Source: Hyphomicrobiales bacterium (GTDB taxonomy: Bacteria; Pseudomonadota; Alphaproteobacteria; Rhizobiales; Aestuariivirgaceae). Taken from it: a DNA stretch of 58,052 nucleotides. The stretch covers positions 1-58,052 of the forward strand of contig JANYHB010000070.1 of assembly GCA_025359265.1 (NCBI GenBank). Reading direction: 5' to 3'. Every line of letters starts with the position of its first letter. Position 1 is the stretch's first letter. A program made the position numbers and the translations under genes. The notes under the pieces were generated by a model. That model was given only the letters and a program-made list of their open reading frames with translations, made no database searches and was not told the origin of the DNA. Below, in pieces: positions 8,433 to 17,243 of this stretch.

Positions 8433-9844
8433 GCCAACACCCGCGTGTTTTGCGCACCCTGCAATTCCATCACCGCTTTCTTGAGCAAGGCTGCCGCTAT
8501 TTCACGACGATATTCCGCTGAGGCGCGCATGTCTGCGATGGGCGCATAGTCATTCAATGTTATGCTCATCGCCTCTTGCAAAGTTTTGCCGCGCAGGATC
8601 GTCTCAGTTTTCGTGGCCCGCTTGGGTGTTGCGGCCATGCCGCCGTAGGCGATGCGGACGTCTGCTATCCGGTCTTTGTCCATCGTGAACAGGAACGCGC
8701 CCAATACGGCGGAGATGTCTTGATCGAAGCGTTTGGTGATTTTGTAGGCTTTGAAAACTTGATTTTGTTTCAGCAACGGCACTTCAATGCGCCACACCAA
8801 TTCGCCGGATTTTCGGTCTTGCTTGCCGTAATCGATGAAGAAACTTTCCAGCGGCATTTTGCGTTCAGTTTCGCCATTTCGCAACACGAGGATTGAACCC
8901 AACGCGATCAACATGGGTGGCATGTCTCCGATCGGAGAGCCGTTGGCAATGTTGCCGCCGATAGTGCCGGAATTGCGCACTTGCACGCAACCGAGCCGGT
9001 GCATGACAGCACCAATATCAGGTGCCAGTTTTGTCAAGCCGTCTTGGGCAGCAGTGTAGGTTGCCCCCGCGCCAATGTGTAAGGCGGCTTCATGCCACGC
9101 TATTTCGGCAAAGCCTCTGGCGCGACCAGTGAAAATGATCTGCTTTTGGGCTTTGAATTGTTTGGTGATCCACAAGCCCACGTCAGTTGCACCAGACACA
9201 ACGCGCGCCTGCGGATGCTGCGCTGCCCTTTCGGCCAAAGACTCCGCAGAAGAAGGGGCCACGAAAAAATTCTGCTCATCGCCAACCAACATAGTCTCGC
9301 TGGAAATCCCGTTCAGCAACGCAATCGATTGCTCTGCATCGCCAGCAAATCTGTCGCGCAAGTTTTGGCAGGCCTTCACGCCAGCATCGATGATGGGTTT
9401 GTATCCTGTGCAACGACAGAGATTTCCGGCGATGGCGGTGGTTACATCGGCGCGCGTTACACTCTTCTTGCCATGGCCGAGCGCAAAGAGCGACATGACA
9501 AAGCCCGGTGTGCAGAACCCGCATTGCGAGGCGTGCAAATCCACCATGGCTTGTTGCACGGGATGAAGTTTTTCGCCTTCAGCCAAGTCTTCAACGGTGA
9601 TGATTTCTTTGCCGTGAATTTGGCCCAAAAGTAAAATGCAGGCATTTACGGCCTGGTAATTCATCGCGCCATTTTGAACTTCGCCCAGCACCACCGTGCA
9701 GGCCCCGCAGTCTCCCTCATTGCAGCCTTCTTTGGTGCCGCGTGATTTTTCGGTGAGGCGCAGATAGTCAAGCAGCATGGTATCGGGCGCGAAACTTTCC
9801 ATTCTCACAATTTTGCCACGCCGCAAAAATTCCAGTGCCATCAT
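8429..9844 (-). CDS. xdhA: Xanthine dehydrogenase iron-sulfur/FAD subunit
   Basis: 471-residue small subunit that passes electrons from the molybdenum centre to NAD+. The N-terminal plant-type 2Fe-2S domain has [13 protein letters not shown]. The second 2Fe-2S domain has QCGFCTPGF and [13 protein letters not shown]. The FAD domain has [15 protein letters not shown], followed by the CO dehydrogenase flavoprotein C-terminal part. All cluster cysteines are present. The start at 9844 overlaps the uraH stop as ATGA; a second ATG follows directly at 9841. Order uraH-xdhA-xdhB-xdhC. Confidence 0.96.
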   Translation of the reverse strand: MMALEFLRRGKIVRMESFAPDTMLLDYLRLTEKSRGTKEGCNEGDCGACTVVLGEVQNGAMNYQAVNACILLLGQIHGKEIITVEDLAEGEKLHPVQQAMVDLHASQCGFCTPGFVMSLFALGHGKKSVTRADVTTAIAGNLCRCTGYKPIIDAGVKACQNLRDRFAGDAEQSIALLNGISSETMLVGDEQNFFVAPSSAESLAERAAQHPQARVVSGATDVGLWITKQFKAQKQIIFTGRARGFAEIAWHEAALHIGAGATYTAAQDGLTKLAPDIGAVMHRLGCVQVRNSGTIGGNIANGSPIGDMPPMLIALGSILVLRNGETERKMPLESFFIDYGKQDRKSGELVWRIEVPLLKQNQVFKAYKITKRFDQDISAVLGAFLFTMDKDRIADVRIAYGGMAATPKRATKTETILRGKTLQEAMSITLNDYAPIADMRASAEYRREIAAALLKKAVMELQGAQNTRVLA

Positions 9845-10179
9845 GAACCCCGGTAGGTGGCATAGCCGAAAGGCGAGAGCAGCAGCGGCACGTGAAAGTG
9901 TTGCATGGGATCGCTGATGCCAAAGCGAATGGGAATCACGTCGAGGAACAGTGGTTCGGGCAAGGGCTCGCCTTGCGCGCGCAAATAATCACCCACAAAG
10001 AAACGCAATTCATAGTGTTGGGCTTTAAAGTCATCGCCTTCCAGCAAAGGTGCACCGGCCCTGCCATCGGCATTGGTGTGAATAGACTTCAGAAGCGTCT
10101 CTCCCCACACTTCGATCTTAAGTCCGGCGGCAGGTTTTCCTTTGGCGGTATCCAGCACATGTGTGGTCAGTTTACCCAT
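9841..10179 (-). CDS. uraH: 5-hydroxyisourate hydrolase (transthyretin-like)
   Basis: 112-residue enzyme hydrolysing 5-hydroxyisourate to OHCU, the step after urate hydroxylation. It has the N-terminal [17 protein letters not shown] (catalytic His in THVLD) and the C-terminal signature YATYRGS, equivalent to the conserved YRGS tail. It is the first gene of the purine operon; the promoter should lie in the 103-base gap shared with the divergent infA gene. The next enzyme, OHCU decarboxylase (uraD), is not in the window. Confidence 0.96.
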   Translation of the reverse strand: MGKLTTHVLDTAKGKPAAGLKIEVWGETLLKSIHTNADGRAGAPLLEGDDFKAQHYELRFFVGDYLRAQGEPLPEPLFLDVIPIRFGISDPMQHFHVPLLLSPFGYATYRGS

Positions 10180-10282
10180 GGTTCCACGCTACACATTTCA
10201 TTACAGTTGGCAAGAACCAGCGCGTCCTTGATTTTGACTCGGTTCCGGCGCAAAAGGCCGCAACCGCATTGAAGGACATTGA

Positions 10283-10504
10283 ATGGCTAAAGAAGAACTA
10301 TTGGAATTTGAAGGTTATGTTGTGGAACTTTTACCCAATGCCACGTTTCGCGTGAAGTTGGAAAGCAACGCCCATGAGATTATTGCCCACACCTCGGGCA
10401 AGATGCGCAAGAACCGCATCCGCGTATTGGCGGGCGACAAAGTGATGGTAGAGATGACGCCCTATGATTTGACCAAGGGCCGCATCAATTATCGGTTTAA
10501 ATAA
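10283..10504 (+). CDS. infA: Translation initiation factor IF-1
   Basis: 73-residue S1-fold protein that binds the ribosomal A site during initiation. Nearly the whole sequence is the conserved IF-1 pattern ([36 protein letters not shown], then the tail [10 protein letters not shown]). An AAGGA motif lies just upstream of the ATG. It is followed after two bases by maf and then yacG, an order often found in Rhizobiales. Confidence 0.98.
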   Translation: MAKEELLEFEGYVVELLPNATFRVKLESNAHEIIAHTSGKMRKNRIRVLAGDKVMVEMTPYDLTKGRINYRFK

Positions 10505-10506
10505 AC

Positions 10507-11145
10507 ATGGCTGAGCTGGCGGCGAAACTGGTGTTGGCCAGCGGCTCGCCGCGCCGGTTAGCGCTGTTAGACCGCATTGGCTTGGCGCCTGATCTTTTAA
10601 ACCCGGCAGATGTTGATGAAACACCGCAACGCCGCGAAACGCCGCGTCGGCTTTCGCTGCGCTTGGCGCAGGAGAAGGCGTTTAAAGCCAAGGATTCGCC
10701 TTTGGTGAAGAATTTGGGCAGCACCGTATATGTTTTGGCGGCTGACACTGTTGTGGGCCTTGGTCGGCGGGTGTTGCCCAAGGCCGAGACTTATCAAGAG
10801 GCGAAAGATTGCCTCACCCTGCTGTCAGGCCGTTCCCATTGGGTTTATTCTTCGGTGTGCCTGCTTGCACCTGATGGCACGAAAACCATGCGCTGTGTTG
10901 AAACCAAAGTGCGTTTCAAACGCTTGTCGCGCGATGACTTGGAGAGCTATCTCAAAAGCGATGAATGGAAAGGCAAGGCGGGAGGCTATGCCATTCAAGG
11001 CCGCGCCGAAGCTTTTGTGCGTTATTTATCAGGATCGCATTCTGGCGTGATTGGCCTGCCTCTGAATGAAACTGTGGCGCTGCTGCAAGGCGCAAAATAC
11101 CCCGTCCAGATGCGCTGGATGGCGGCCCCGCCCGCCGGGCTTTAG
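10507..11145 (+). CDS. maf: Maf-like nucleotide pyrophosphatase
   Basis: 212-residue Maf/HAM1-fold enzyme that hydrolyses non-canonical or modified nucleoside triphosphates (family activity on dTTP, UTP and modified pyrimidines). It carries the family signature LASGSPRRLALLDRIG at residues 9-24, the DVDETP block, and AADTVVGLGRRVLPKA in the middle. C-terminal GKAGGYAIQGRAEAFV and GSHSGVIGLPLNET are intact. Start ATG at 10507, two bases after the infA stop, so very probably co-transcribed with it. Confidence 0.95.
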   Translation: MAELAAKLVLASGSPRRLALLDRIGLAPDLLNPADVDETPQRRETPRRLSLRLAQEKAFKAKDSPLVKNLGSTVYVLAADTVVGLGRRVLPKAETYQEAKDCLTLLSGRSHWVYSSVCLLAPDGTKTMRCVETKVRFKRLSRDDLESYLKSDEWKGKAGGYAIQGRAEAFVRYLSGSHSGVIGLPLNETVALLQGAKYPVQMRWMAAPPAGL

Positions 11146-11148
11146 ACG

Positions 11149-11346
11149 ATGGCAGACGTTGTTGCTTTCACCCGGCGCAAGCCCTGCGCGGTGTGCGGCA
11201 AACCTTCTGATGCCAAGCTTCATCCGTTCTGTTCAAATCGTTGCCGCGAGGTGGATTTGAACCGCTGGCTGGGCGGCCACTATGCCATTCCCGCCGTGGA
11301 ACAAGACGACGAGAATGAAACAATCAGCCAACACAACGAAGACTGA
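11149..11346 (+). CDS. yacG: YacG-type zinc-ribbon protein (DNA gyrase inhibitor)
   Basis: 65-residue zinc-binding protein; in Escherichia coli YacG binds GyrB and inhibits gyrase. Zinc ligands are visible as CAVCGKP near residue 13 and FCSNRCREVDLNRWL near residue 28, followed by the typical GGHYAIP. The acidic tail (EQDDENE) is common. Three bases separate it from maf. Likely third gene of the infA transcript. Confidence 0.95.
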   Translation: MADVVAFTRRKPCAVCGKPSDAKLHPFCSNRCREVDLNRWLGGHYAIPAVEQDDENETISQHNED

Positions 11347-11411
11347 AAGAGGGTTGCACGCCCTGATTTTGTAACCTATAGGGAGCGCCGCACTTTAAGA
11401 AAAGTGAAGGC

Positions 11412-11487
11412 GCCCGGGTAGCTCAGTTGGTAGAGCAGCGGATTGAAAATCCGCGTGTCGGCAGTTCAATTCTGTCCCCGGGCACCA
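11412..11487 (+). tRNA. tRNA-Phe (GAA)
   Basis: Full cloverleaf: acceptor GCCCGGG/CCCGGGC, D arm GCTC...GAGC, anticodon arm GCGGA-TTGAAAA-TCCGC with anticodon GAA, T arm with TTCAATT loop, and encoded CCA. It lies 65 bases after yacG and faces the end of the dppF-like gene. The 3' end (CCA at 11485-11487) is firm; the 5' end is set from the 76-base length. Confidence 0.97.
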
Positions 11488-11493
11488 TCGTTT

Positions 11494-12465
11494 TCAACCA
11501 GAATTTGCCTCAGCATGGTGACACGCAACTTTGCTTGCATTGATCTGTCGCAAGCTTGGCGCGGTATTCAGGCAAATATCTGTCGCAAGCGCACACCGCG
11601 GATGAAAGGCGCAACCACTTGGCGGTTTCAGCGGCGATGGCAATTCGCCCTTCAGAACAACGCGGTTGCGCTGTGCCAATGGATCAGCCCGCGGAGTGGC
11701 CGATAACAAAGCTTGGGTATAGGGGTGTAATGGATGTGCAAAAATATCCGCAGCAGGCCCCTGTTCCACCACCCGGCCCAGATACATCACCATCACCTCA
11801 TCAGCAATATGGCGCACCACCGCCAAGTCGTGGCTGATAAAAAGATACGCGAGATTGAGGTTGCGTTGCAGTTCAGCCAGCAAGTTGAGCACTTGGGCTT
11901 GAATGGAAATATCCAGCGCCGAGACCGGCTCATCCAAAACCAGCAACTCCGGCTCCAACATCAAGGCTCTTGCCACGGCGATGCGCTGGCGTTGGCCGCC
12001 GGAAAACATGTGCGGATAACGATCATAATGTTCAGGCCGCAGGCCTACAGCGGCCATCATGTCCCGAACTTTTTCGATGCGCCGGGCTTTGGCAAAGGCG
12101 GTGTTGACAGTGAGCGGTTCTTCCAAAATCGCCCCCACTTTTTGGCGCGGATTTAGTGAGCCATAAGGATTTTGGAAAACCATCTGCACGTTGGGCCGCA
12201 AGGATTTCAGTGTGGCAAGCGAAGCGCCATCAACGCGTGCACCGGCAATCGAGAGTTTACCTGATGTGGGTGGCTCGATCATGGTGACCATGCGGGCCAA
12301 GGTGGATTTGCCGCAGCCGCTTTCGCCAACCACGGCCAGTGTCTGGCCTTTTTCAAGGGCGAAGCTTGCGCCATCAACCGCTCGCAATGTGGCGGCTTGT
12401 GCAAAGGGCCCGCGCGAAACCTTGTAGTGGCGTGCGAGATCTTGGGCTTCCAGCAGCGCCATCAT
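11494..12465 (-). CDS. Dipeptide/oligopeptide ABC transporter ATPase (DppF/OppF type)
   Basis: 323-residue ATPase of a peptide importer. Walker A GESGCGKSTLAR near residue 50, Q-loop QMVFQNPYGSLNPRQ, signature [15 protein letters not shown], Walker B LLVLDEPVSALD, H-loop ISHDLAVVRHIAD. The C-terminal oligo_HPY region includes LKGELPSP and GCAFHPRCALATDIC with cysteines found in family members that carry an iron-sulfur cluster. Start at 12465 overlaps the preceding ATPase stop (ATGATG). It is the last gene of the dpp-like operon and ends six bases from tRNA-Phe on the other strand. Confidence 0.94.
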   Translation of the reverse strand: MMALLEAQDLARHYKVSRGPFAQAATLRAVDGASFALEKGQTLAVVGESGCGKSTLARMVTMIEPPTSGKLSIAGARVDGASLATLKSLRPNVQMVFQNPYGSLNPRQKVGAILEEPLTVNTAFAKARRIEKVRDMMAAVGLRPEHYDRYPHMFSGGQRQRIAVARALMLEPELLVLDEPVSALDISIQAQVLNLLAELQRNLNLAYLFISHDLAVVRHIADEVMVMYLGRVVEQGPAADIFAHPLHPYTQALLSATPRADPLAQRNRVVLKGELPSPLKPPSGCAFHPRCALATDICLNTAPSLRQINASKVACHHAEANSG

Positions 12466-13412
12466 TTCACCCCCAACGGATAATGACAGAGCGCGGAATA
12501 ATTCATCACGGGCTCTGACATGCGGCAGAGGTCAGTCGCATGGGCACAGCGCGGATTGAACAAGCAGCCAGAAGGTCGATCAAATTGCCCAGGCACCACA
12601 CCCTTGATCGACTGAAGCTCACGCCCCGTGGCGCGTTCGGGCAAAGCTGACAACAATGCGGCAGTATAGGGATGACGCGGATGGGCAAAGAGCGGCCTGA
12701 CATTTTGCTCTTCCACTTTCTGGCCGGCATATTGCACACAAACACGGTCTGCCATCTCAGCAACAACACCCATGGAATGGGTGATAAGCACGAGGCCCAT
12801 GCCACGCTCTTTTTGCAAGCGCCTCAGCAAGTCAAGAATTTGCGCTTGAATGGTGACATCAAGGGCCGTCGTTGGTTCATCCGCGATGAGCAACTTGGGG
12901 CGGCAGGATAATGCCATGGCAATCATGACGCGCTGGGCCATGCCGCCGGAGAATTGGTGGGGGAAGGAACCCATGCGCTCAGACGCGGCCGGAATGCCGA
13001 CTTCATCCATCAATTGCAGGGCGCGTGTGCGGACTTCACTGCGCGAAAGCTTCTCATGCGTGCGCAGCGCCTCAGTCAACTGCCAGCCCACAGTGAAGCA
13101 AGGATTGAGGCTGGTCATCGGCTCCTGGAAGATCATGGCAATCTCTTTGCCATTGATGGCGCGGCGCTGATGGGCCGATTGCGTCAGCAGGTTGCGATGC
13201 TCAAATGTCATCAATTCTGCTGAAACCTGCGCGGTCCAAGGCAACAAGCCCATGACGGCGAGCATGGCCACGGATTTTCCGGAGCCGCTTTCGCCCACAA
13301 TTGCGAGAACTTCACCGCTGTTCACCTCAAAAGAAACCCGGTCAACCGCCTTGAACAAGCCGCGACTGGTTTTGAATTCCACAGTGAGATTTTGAATTGA
13401 AAGCAAAGCCAT
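12462..13412 (-). CDS. Dipeptide/oligopeptide ABC transporter ATPase (DppD/OppD type)
   Basis: 316-residue first ATPase of the peptide importer pair. Walker [13 protein letters not shown] near residue 40, Q-loop [18 protein letters not shown], signature FSGGMAQRVMIAMAL, Walker [16 protein letters not shown]-loop ITHSMGVVAEMAD. The C-terminal GCLFNPRCAHATDLC pattern is typical. Note signature SGGMAQ rather than SGGQRQ, a common DppD variant. Three bases separate it from the upstream permease gene. Confidence 0.94.
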   Translation of the reverse strand: MALLSIQNLTVEFKTSRGLFKAVDRVSFEVNSGEVLAIVGESGSGKSVAMLAVMGLLPWTAQVSAELMTFEHRNLLTQSAHQRRAINGKEIAMIFQEPMTSLNPCFTVGWQLTEALRTHEKLSRSEVRTRALQLMDEVGIPAASERMGSFPHQFSGGMAQRVMIAMALSCRPKLLIADEPTTALDVTIQAQILDLLRRLQKERGMGLVLITHSMGVVAEMADRVCVQYAGQKVEEQNVRPLFAHPRHPYTAALLSALPERATGRELQSIKGVVPGQFDRPSGCLFNPRCAHATDLCRMSEPVMNYSALCHYPLGVK

Positions 13413-13415
13413 CGG

Positions 13416-14312
13416 TCAGCTCCGCCGTAAGCGCGGATCCAGCGCGTCGCGTATGCCATCACCCATCAGATTGATGGCCAAAACCAAGATCAGTATCGCC
13501 AGGCCCGGCATGGCCATGACCCAGGGATTGGATTGAATCAGGTCTTTGGCATCAGCCAGCATGGAACCCCATTCCGGTGTGGGCGGCTGGGCGCCGAGAC
13601 CCAGAAAGCCCAAGGCGGCGGCGGCTAATATGGCGTCAGAGAGACCCAACGCCGCTTGTACAATGAGCGGGGCGAGGCAATTTGGCAGCACGGTGGACAA
13701 CATCAGGCGCATCGGCAGCACGCCTGATACTTTGGCGGCGGTGACATAGTCTTTTTTCAATTCCACCAAGGCGGTGTTGCGCATGAGGCGCACATAGCGC
13801 GGCAGATATACGACCATGATGGCAATGATGGTGTTGGTGAGATTGGGGCCGATCACCGCAATCACCATGATCGACAAAAGAATATCAGGAATGGCCATGA
13901 TCAAATCCATCACCCGCAAGGTAAGCACATCAACCCAGCCGCCACGATAAGCCGCAAGCAAGCCCACAATGATACCGACGCCCGTAGAAACGATCATCAC
14001 TGCGGCGCCAATGAAGATTGAAAGCCTGGAGCCGTAAACCAGTCGCGCCCACATATCGCGGCCCAAAGGGTCGGTGCCAAGTGGGTGCGCCCAACTGCCC
14101 CCCTCAGCCCAGATCGGTGGAACTTTGACGACGTCTCGGTATTGGATCAGCGGATCGTACGAGGTGAGCAGGGGCGCAAAGATGCCGGCCAGCACGATAG
14201 AAATTACAACGCACATGCCGATGACCGCCCCACGGTTTTCTTTGAAGGCACTCCAGAACGCAGCGAGCGGCGTTGGCGCAGACATGGTGGTGGGTGAAGT
14301 CATGGCGCTCAT
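13416..14312 (-). CDS. Peptide ABC transporter permease (DppC type)
   Basis: 298-residue inner-membrane protein with about six membrane segments. The OppC_N region (FKENRGAVIGMCVVISIVLA) is followed by HPLGTDPLGRDMWARLVYGSR near residue 78, typical of DppC/OppC. The EAA-type cytoplasmic loop reads YVTAAKVSGVLPMRLM, followed by HVLPN-like TVLPNCLAPLIV. Start at 14312 is preceded by GAGAAG; internal ATGs at 14303 and 14285 are possible. Confidence 0.93.
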   Translation of the reverse strand: MSAMTSPTTMSAPTPLAAFWSAFKENRGAVIGMCVVISIVLAGIFAPLLTSYDPLIQYRDVVKVPPIWAEGGSWAHPLGTDPLGRDMWARLVYGSRLSIFIGAAVMIVSTGVGIIVGLLAAYRGGWVDVLTLRVMDLIMAIPDILLSIMVIAVIGPNLTNTIIAIMVVYLPRYVRLMRNTALVELKKDYVTAAKVSGVLPMRLMLSTVLPNCLAPLIVQAALGLSDAILAAAALGFLGLGAQPPTPEWGSMLADAKDLIQSNPWVMAMPGLAILILVLAINLMGDGIRDALDPRLRRS

Positions 14313-14329
14313 GATCTGCTTCTCATGTC

Positions 14330-15343
14330 TTATTTTTCATGGCGCAGGCGCGGATTGATCAGGCCGGATGTCATATCGAGAACCACATTCAGCAGCATTA
14401 CCACCAACGCCACCAGCATGATGCCGCCTTGCAAAACGGGATAATCCCTTCGGCCAATGGATTGCACCATCCAATGGCCCACACCGGGCCAGGAGAAAAT
14501 GGTTTCAGTGAGAAAGGCACCCGCCAGCAAGCTGCCCATTTGCAGGCCAATGGATGTGACCACGGGAATGAGGGCATTGCGCAGCGCATGCAGATTGATT
14601 GTGCGAAAAGCTGACAAGCCTTTGGCCTTGGCGGTACGGATATAATCTTCATCCAACACTTCCAACATGGCCGAGCGTGTCATGCGCGCAAAGGCACCGA
14701 GCGGCACCGTGCCAAGAACGATAGATGGCAGAATGAGATGTCGCACGACATCCAGAAAAGCCCCTTTGGGCCCATTCAAAATAGAATCGATCAGCAAGAA
14801 TCCTGTGGTTTGCGGATAGTAATATTTGATAAGATCAACGCGGCCAGACACCGGCGTGAGATGCAAGGTGTTTGACATCAGCAAGATCAAGATCAGCCCC
14901 CACCAGAAGATCGGCATGGAATAGCCGGTGAGAGCGGTGATCATCAGGGCTTGATCAAAAAATTTTCCGCGCCGCACGGCGGCATAGACGCCAGCGGGGA
15001 TGCCAACCAAAATCGCAAACAGCGTGGCGCAGAGTGTGAGTTCTACCGTGGCCGGAAACAGCGTGAAGAACTCCTGCGTCACCGGCGTTTTGGATACAAT
15101 GCTGGTGCCGAAATTTCCGTGAAGAATGCCCCAGACATAATTGCCAAACTGCGCCGACACAGGTTGGTCCAGACCTAAATCATGCAAGGCCTTGGCGTGC
15201 ATTTCCGGGCTGAGGCCGCGCTCACCGCGCCGAGCTTCCACCGGATCGCCCGGCACCAGGCGCAACATCACGAACGTCACAAACATCAACGCCACAAAAG
15301 TGGGGATGGTGAGGGCAATGCGGTTGAGCAGAAGGCGGAGCAT
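14330..15343 (-). CDS. Peptide ABC transporter permease (DppB type)
   Basis: 337-residue inner-membrane permease with N-terminal LLLNRIALTIPTFVALMFVT and RLVPGDPVEA near residue 30, both DppB hallmarks. The EAA loop reads YIRTAKAKGLSAFRTINLHALRNALIPV. It heterodimerises with the DppC-like permease 17 bases downstream. A 156-base gap with two palindromic repeats separates it from the binding-protein gene upstream. Confidence 0.94.
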   Translation of the reverse strand: MLRLLLNRIALTIPTFVALMFVTFVMLRLVPGDPVEARRGERGLSPEMHAKALHDLGLDQPVSAQFGNYVWGILHGNFGTSIVSKTPVTQEFFTLFPATVELTLCATLFAILVGIPAGVYAAVRRGKFFDQALMITALTGYSMPIFWWGLILILLMSNTLHLTPVSGRVDLIKYYYPQTTGFLLIDSILNGPKGAFLDVVRHLILPSIVLGTVPLGAFARMTRSAMLEVLDEDYIRTAKAKGLSAFRTINLHALRNALIPVVTSIGLQMGSLLAGAFLTETIFSWPGVGHWMVQSIGRRDYPVLQGGIMLVALVVMLLNVVLDMTSGLINPRLRHEK

Positions 15344-15353
15344 TAAGATGAAC

Positions 15354-15380
15354 TCTCCCTGCCGCTAGCGGGTAGGGCCG
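15354..15380. repeat. Degenerate palindromic repeat, GC-rich
   Basis: The core CCGCTAGCGG sits between CCCT and AGGG (15357-15377), followed by GGGTGGAGGG. It resembles the CTCCCTCCCC...GGGGAGGG family seen nearby at 15453-15475. It lies directly upstream of the dppB-like gene. Confidence 0.4.
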
Positions 15381-15452
15381 GGGTGGAGGGCGAGCAGAGA
15401 TACGAAATTGGCACAAAATGCTGGCGGAGATTGGAGCGACCCCGATCCTTGA

Positions 15453-15475
15453 TCCCTCCCCACATGGGGGAGGGA
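15453..15475. repeat. Hairpin between dppA-like and dppB-like genes
   Basis: 9-bp perfect stem TCCCTCCCC / GGGGAGGGA with a five-base loop, 24 bases past the stop of the binding-protein gene. Same sequence family as 739-763 and 45908-45937. Position between binding protein and first permease fits an intercistronic stem-loop that lets the binding protein be made in excess. Confidence 0.65.
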
Positions 15476-15499
15476 AAAAGCAGAGCGTGCATTTCGATT

Positions 15500-17101
15500 C
15501 TACTCGGCCACGTCAACGTTCCAGAACTCATGGGCACCCAGGGGCGAGACTTTATAACCCGACACTTTTTTGCTGATGGGTTCAAATACCGTGGAATGGG
15601 CAATGTTCAGCCAAGGCACTTGCGCATCAACGATCTTCTGGGCGTCAACATAAAGTTTACTGCGCTCCGCTTGATCAGTGAGGGTTACGGCTTTGTTCAC
15701 ATCCTCCTGGAACTTGGCATCGCACCACTTTGGAATGTTCTGGCCATTGGGCTTGCCGTCTTTGCCACAGCCCAAGAGCACGGCGAGGAAATTGTCAGGA
15801 TCGCCATTGTCACCCGTCCAGCCGAGAAGCGCCATCTGGTGCTCACCCGCTTGTGCGCGCTTGCGATATTCACCCCACTCATAGGAAACCAGCTTGGCCT
15901 GGATGCCCACTTTGGCCAAGTCGGCCTGCATCATTTCAGCCATGCGTTTGGCATTGGGATTGTAAGGGCGCTGCACCGGCATCCACCACAGATCAGTTTG
16001 CAGATCTTTGACACCAGCCTTATCCAAGGCGGCTTTAGCGGCAGCCGGATCGTAAGGAATATCGGCTGCATCCTTATCATAAGACCACATGGTGGGTGGA
16101 ATTGGGTTCTTTGCCTGTTGGCCAGCACCCTGATAAACTTCTTTCAAAATCGCGCCACGATCAATCGCCTGTGCGATGGCTTTGCGTACTTCGGGCTTAT
16201 CAAACGGTGGCTTCTGTGCATTCAAGGCGAGATAGCCAATGTTAAGACCAGCCTGTTGCATGAGATTGACACCATCATCCTTGGCCATGGCGGCGAGATC
16301 GGCCGGGTTAGGTGCAATCATGACCTGGCATTCGCCCGCCTTCAACTTGGCATAACGGGCAGAGGCATCCGGCGTGATGGCATAAACAAGATCATCCACC
16401 TTGGGCTTGCCGCCGAACCAATTTGGATTGGCTTTGAAGCGGATCACCGCATCTTTCTGATAATCCACAAAAGAGAATGGCCCGGTGCCAACGGGGATTT
16501 GGTCAAACTGCTCAGGTGTTCCTTTCTTCATCAGGAAGTCGGCATATTCAGCTGAATGAATGGTGGCGAAATCCATGGCCAGATTGGCAAGGATTGGCGC
16601 ATTTGGCTGCTTCAACTTTATCACCACGGTGCTGTCATCAGTTTTGGTGATTGAGTCGATCAGGTCTGGCATGCTCATGTCAGAGTAATAATCAAAGCTG
16701 CCGCCAGACACTTTGTGCCATGGGTTCTTTTCATTGGCCTGGCGGTCAAATGACCAGATAACGTCGTCGGCGTTCATATCACGCGTGGGCGTGAAGCCGT
16801 TGACGCCAGAATGGAACTTGACACCTTTGCGCAAATGAAACGTAAGCGTGAGGCCATCGGCCGACACATCAGTTTTTTCAGAAAGCGATGGTTCAACCTG
16901 AGTGGTGCCGGGAACAAAACGCACCAGCTTGTCATATATTGGCCGCGCGGCATCCAGACTTGTGCCTGTGGTATTCATCGCCGGCGTGAAATTTTCGGGC
17001 GAGCCTTCTGAGCAATAGACCAGGGTCTTGGCTGAAAGGCTGGACGCGCTCCAAGCCGTCGCAAGCAGTGCCGCTGTCAAATATTTTAGCGTCGATCTCA
17101 T
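15500..17101 (-). CDS. Dipeptide ABC transporter substrate-binding protein (DppA type, SBP_bac_5)
   Basis: 533-residue periplasmic binding protein. Signal peptide of about 23 residues (LTAALLATAWSASSLSA), then KTLVYCSEGSPENFTPAMNT, the characteristic DppA opening including the YCSEG motif. Further family blocks are LRKGVKFHS, NADDVIWSFDRQ, VGTGPFSFVDY, FDKPEVRKAIAQAIDR and WTGDNGDPDNFL. Length is normal. RBS GGGAGA precedes the ATG. An 18-codon ORF with a strong RBS lies 54 bases upstream. Likely ligand is a dipeptide or heme-like compound by DppA analogy; not provable here. Confidence 0.94.
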   Translation of the reverse strand: MRSTLKYLTAALLATAWSASSLSAKTLVYCSEGSPENFTPAMNTTGTSLDAARPIYDKLVRFVPGTTQVEPSLSEKTDVSADGLTLTFHLRKGVKFHSGVNGFTPTRDMNADDVIWSFDRQANEKNPWHKVSGGSFDYYSDMSMPDLIDSITKTDDSTVVIKLKQPNAPILANLAMDFATIHSAEYADFLMKKGTPEQFDQIPVGTGPFSFVDYQKDAVIRFKANPNWFGGKPKVDDLVYAITPDASARYAKLKAGECQVMIAPNPADLAAMAKDDGVNLMQQAGLNIGYLALNAQKPPFDKPEVRKAIAQAIDRGAILKEVYQGAGQQAKNPIPPTMWSYDKDAADIPYDPAAAKAALDKAGVKDLQTDLWWMPVQRPYNPNAKRMAEMMQADLAKVGIQAKLVSYEWGEYRKRAQAGEHQMALLGWTGDNGDPDNFLAVLLGCGKDGKPNGQNIPKWCDAKFQEDVNKAVTLTDQAERSKLYVDAQKIVDAQVPWLNIAHSTVFEPISKKVSGYKVSPLGAHEFWNVDVAE

Positions 17102-17155
17102 TTTGTTCTCCCACTAAATTGCCTGTGTCTTCGGGCAAGGTAAGAAATCTAAGCA

Positions 17156-17212
17156 CTAATAGAAGTCGAGGTCAAAAGCCTTGAAGCTAAGTCTGGCGAC
17201 TTTCATTGACAT
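17156..17212 (-). CDS. 18-codon leader-like ORF upstream of dppA-like gene
   Basis: Very short ORF encoding MSMKVARLSFKAFDLDFY, ending in TAG. A strong Shine-Dalgarno GAGGAG (17215-17220) precedes the ATG at 17212 at close spacing; the third-codon ATG (17206) is an alternative. It starts 31 bases downstream of the PfpI-like gene and stops 54 bases before the dppA-like start. The peptide is basic at its N-terminal half and ends acidic/aromatic (DLDFY). I do not recognise it. It could be a leader peptide coupling translation to expression of the importer, or chance. No RNA evidence. Confidence 0.45.
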   Translation of the reverse strand: MSMKVARLSFKAFDLDFY

Positions 17213-17243
17213 ATCTCCTCAAGTAGCATTGCAGTAACGGCGT

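Noticed and set aside
15383-16555. 390-codon open frame on the plus strand opposite the dppA-like gene
   Set aside because: It is fully antisense to a convincing binding-protein gene, has no RBS and no recognisable domain; open only because of codon bias on the other strand.
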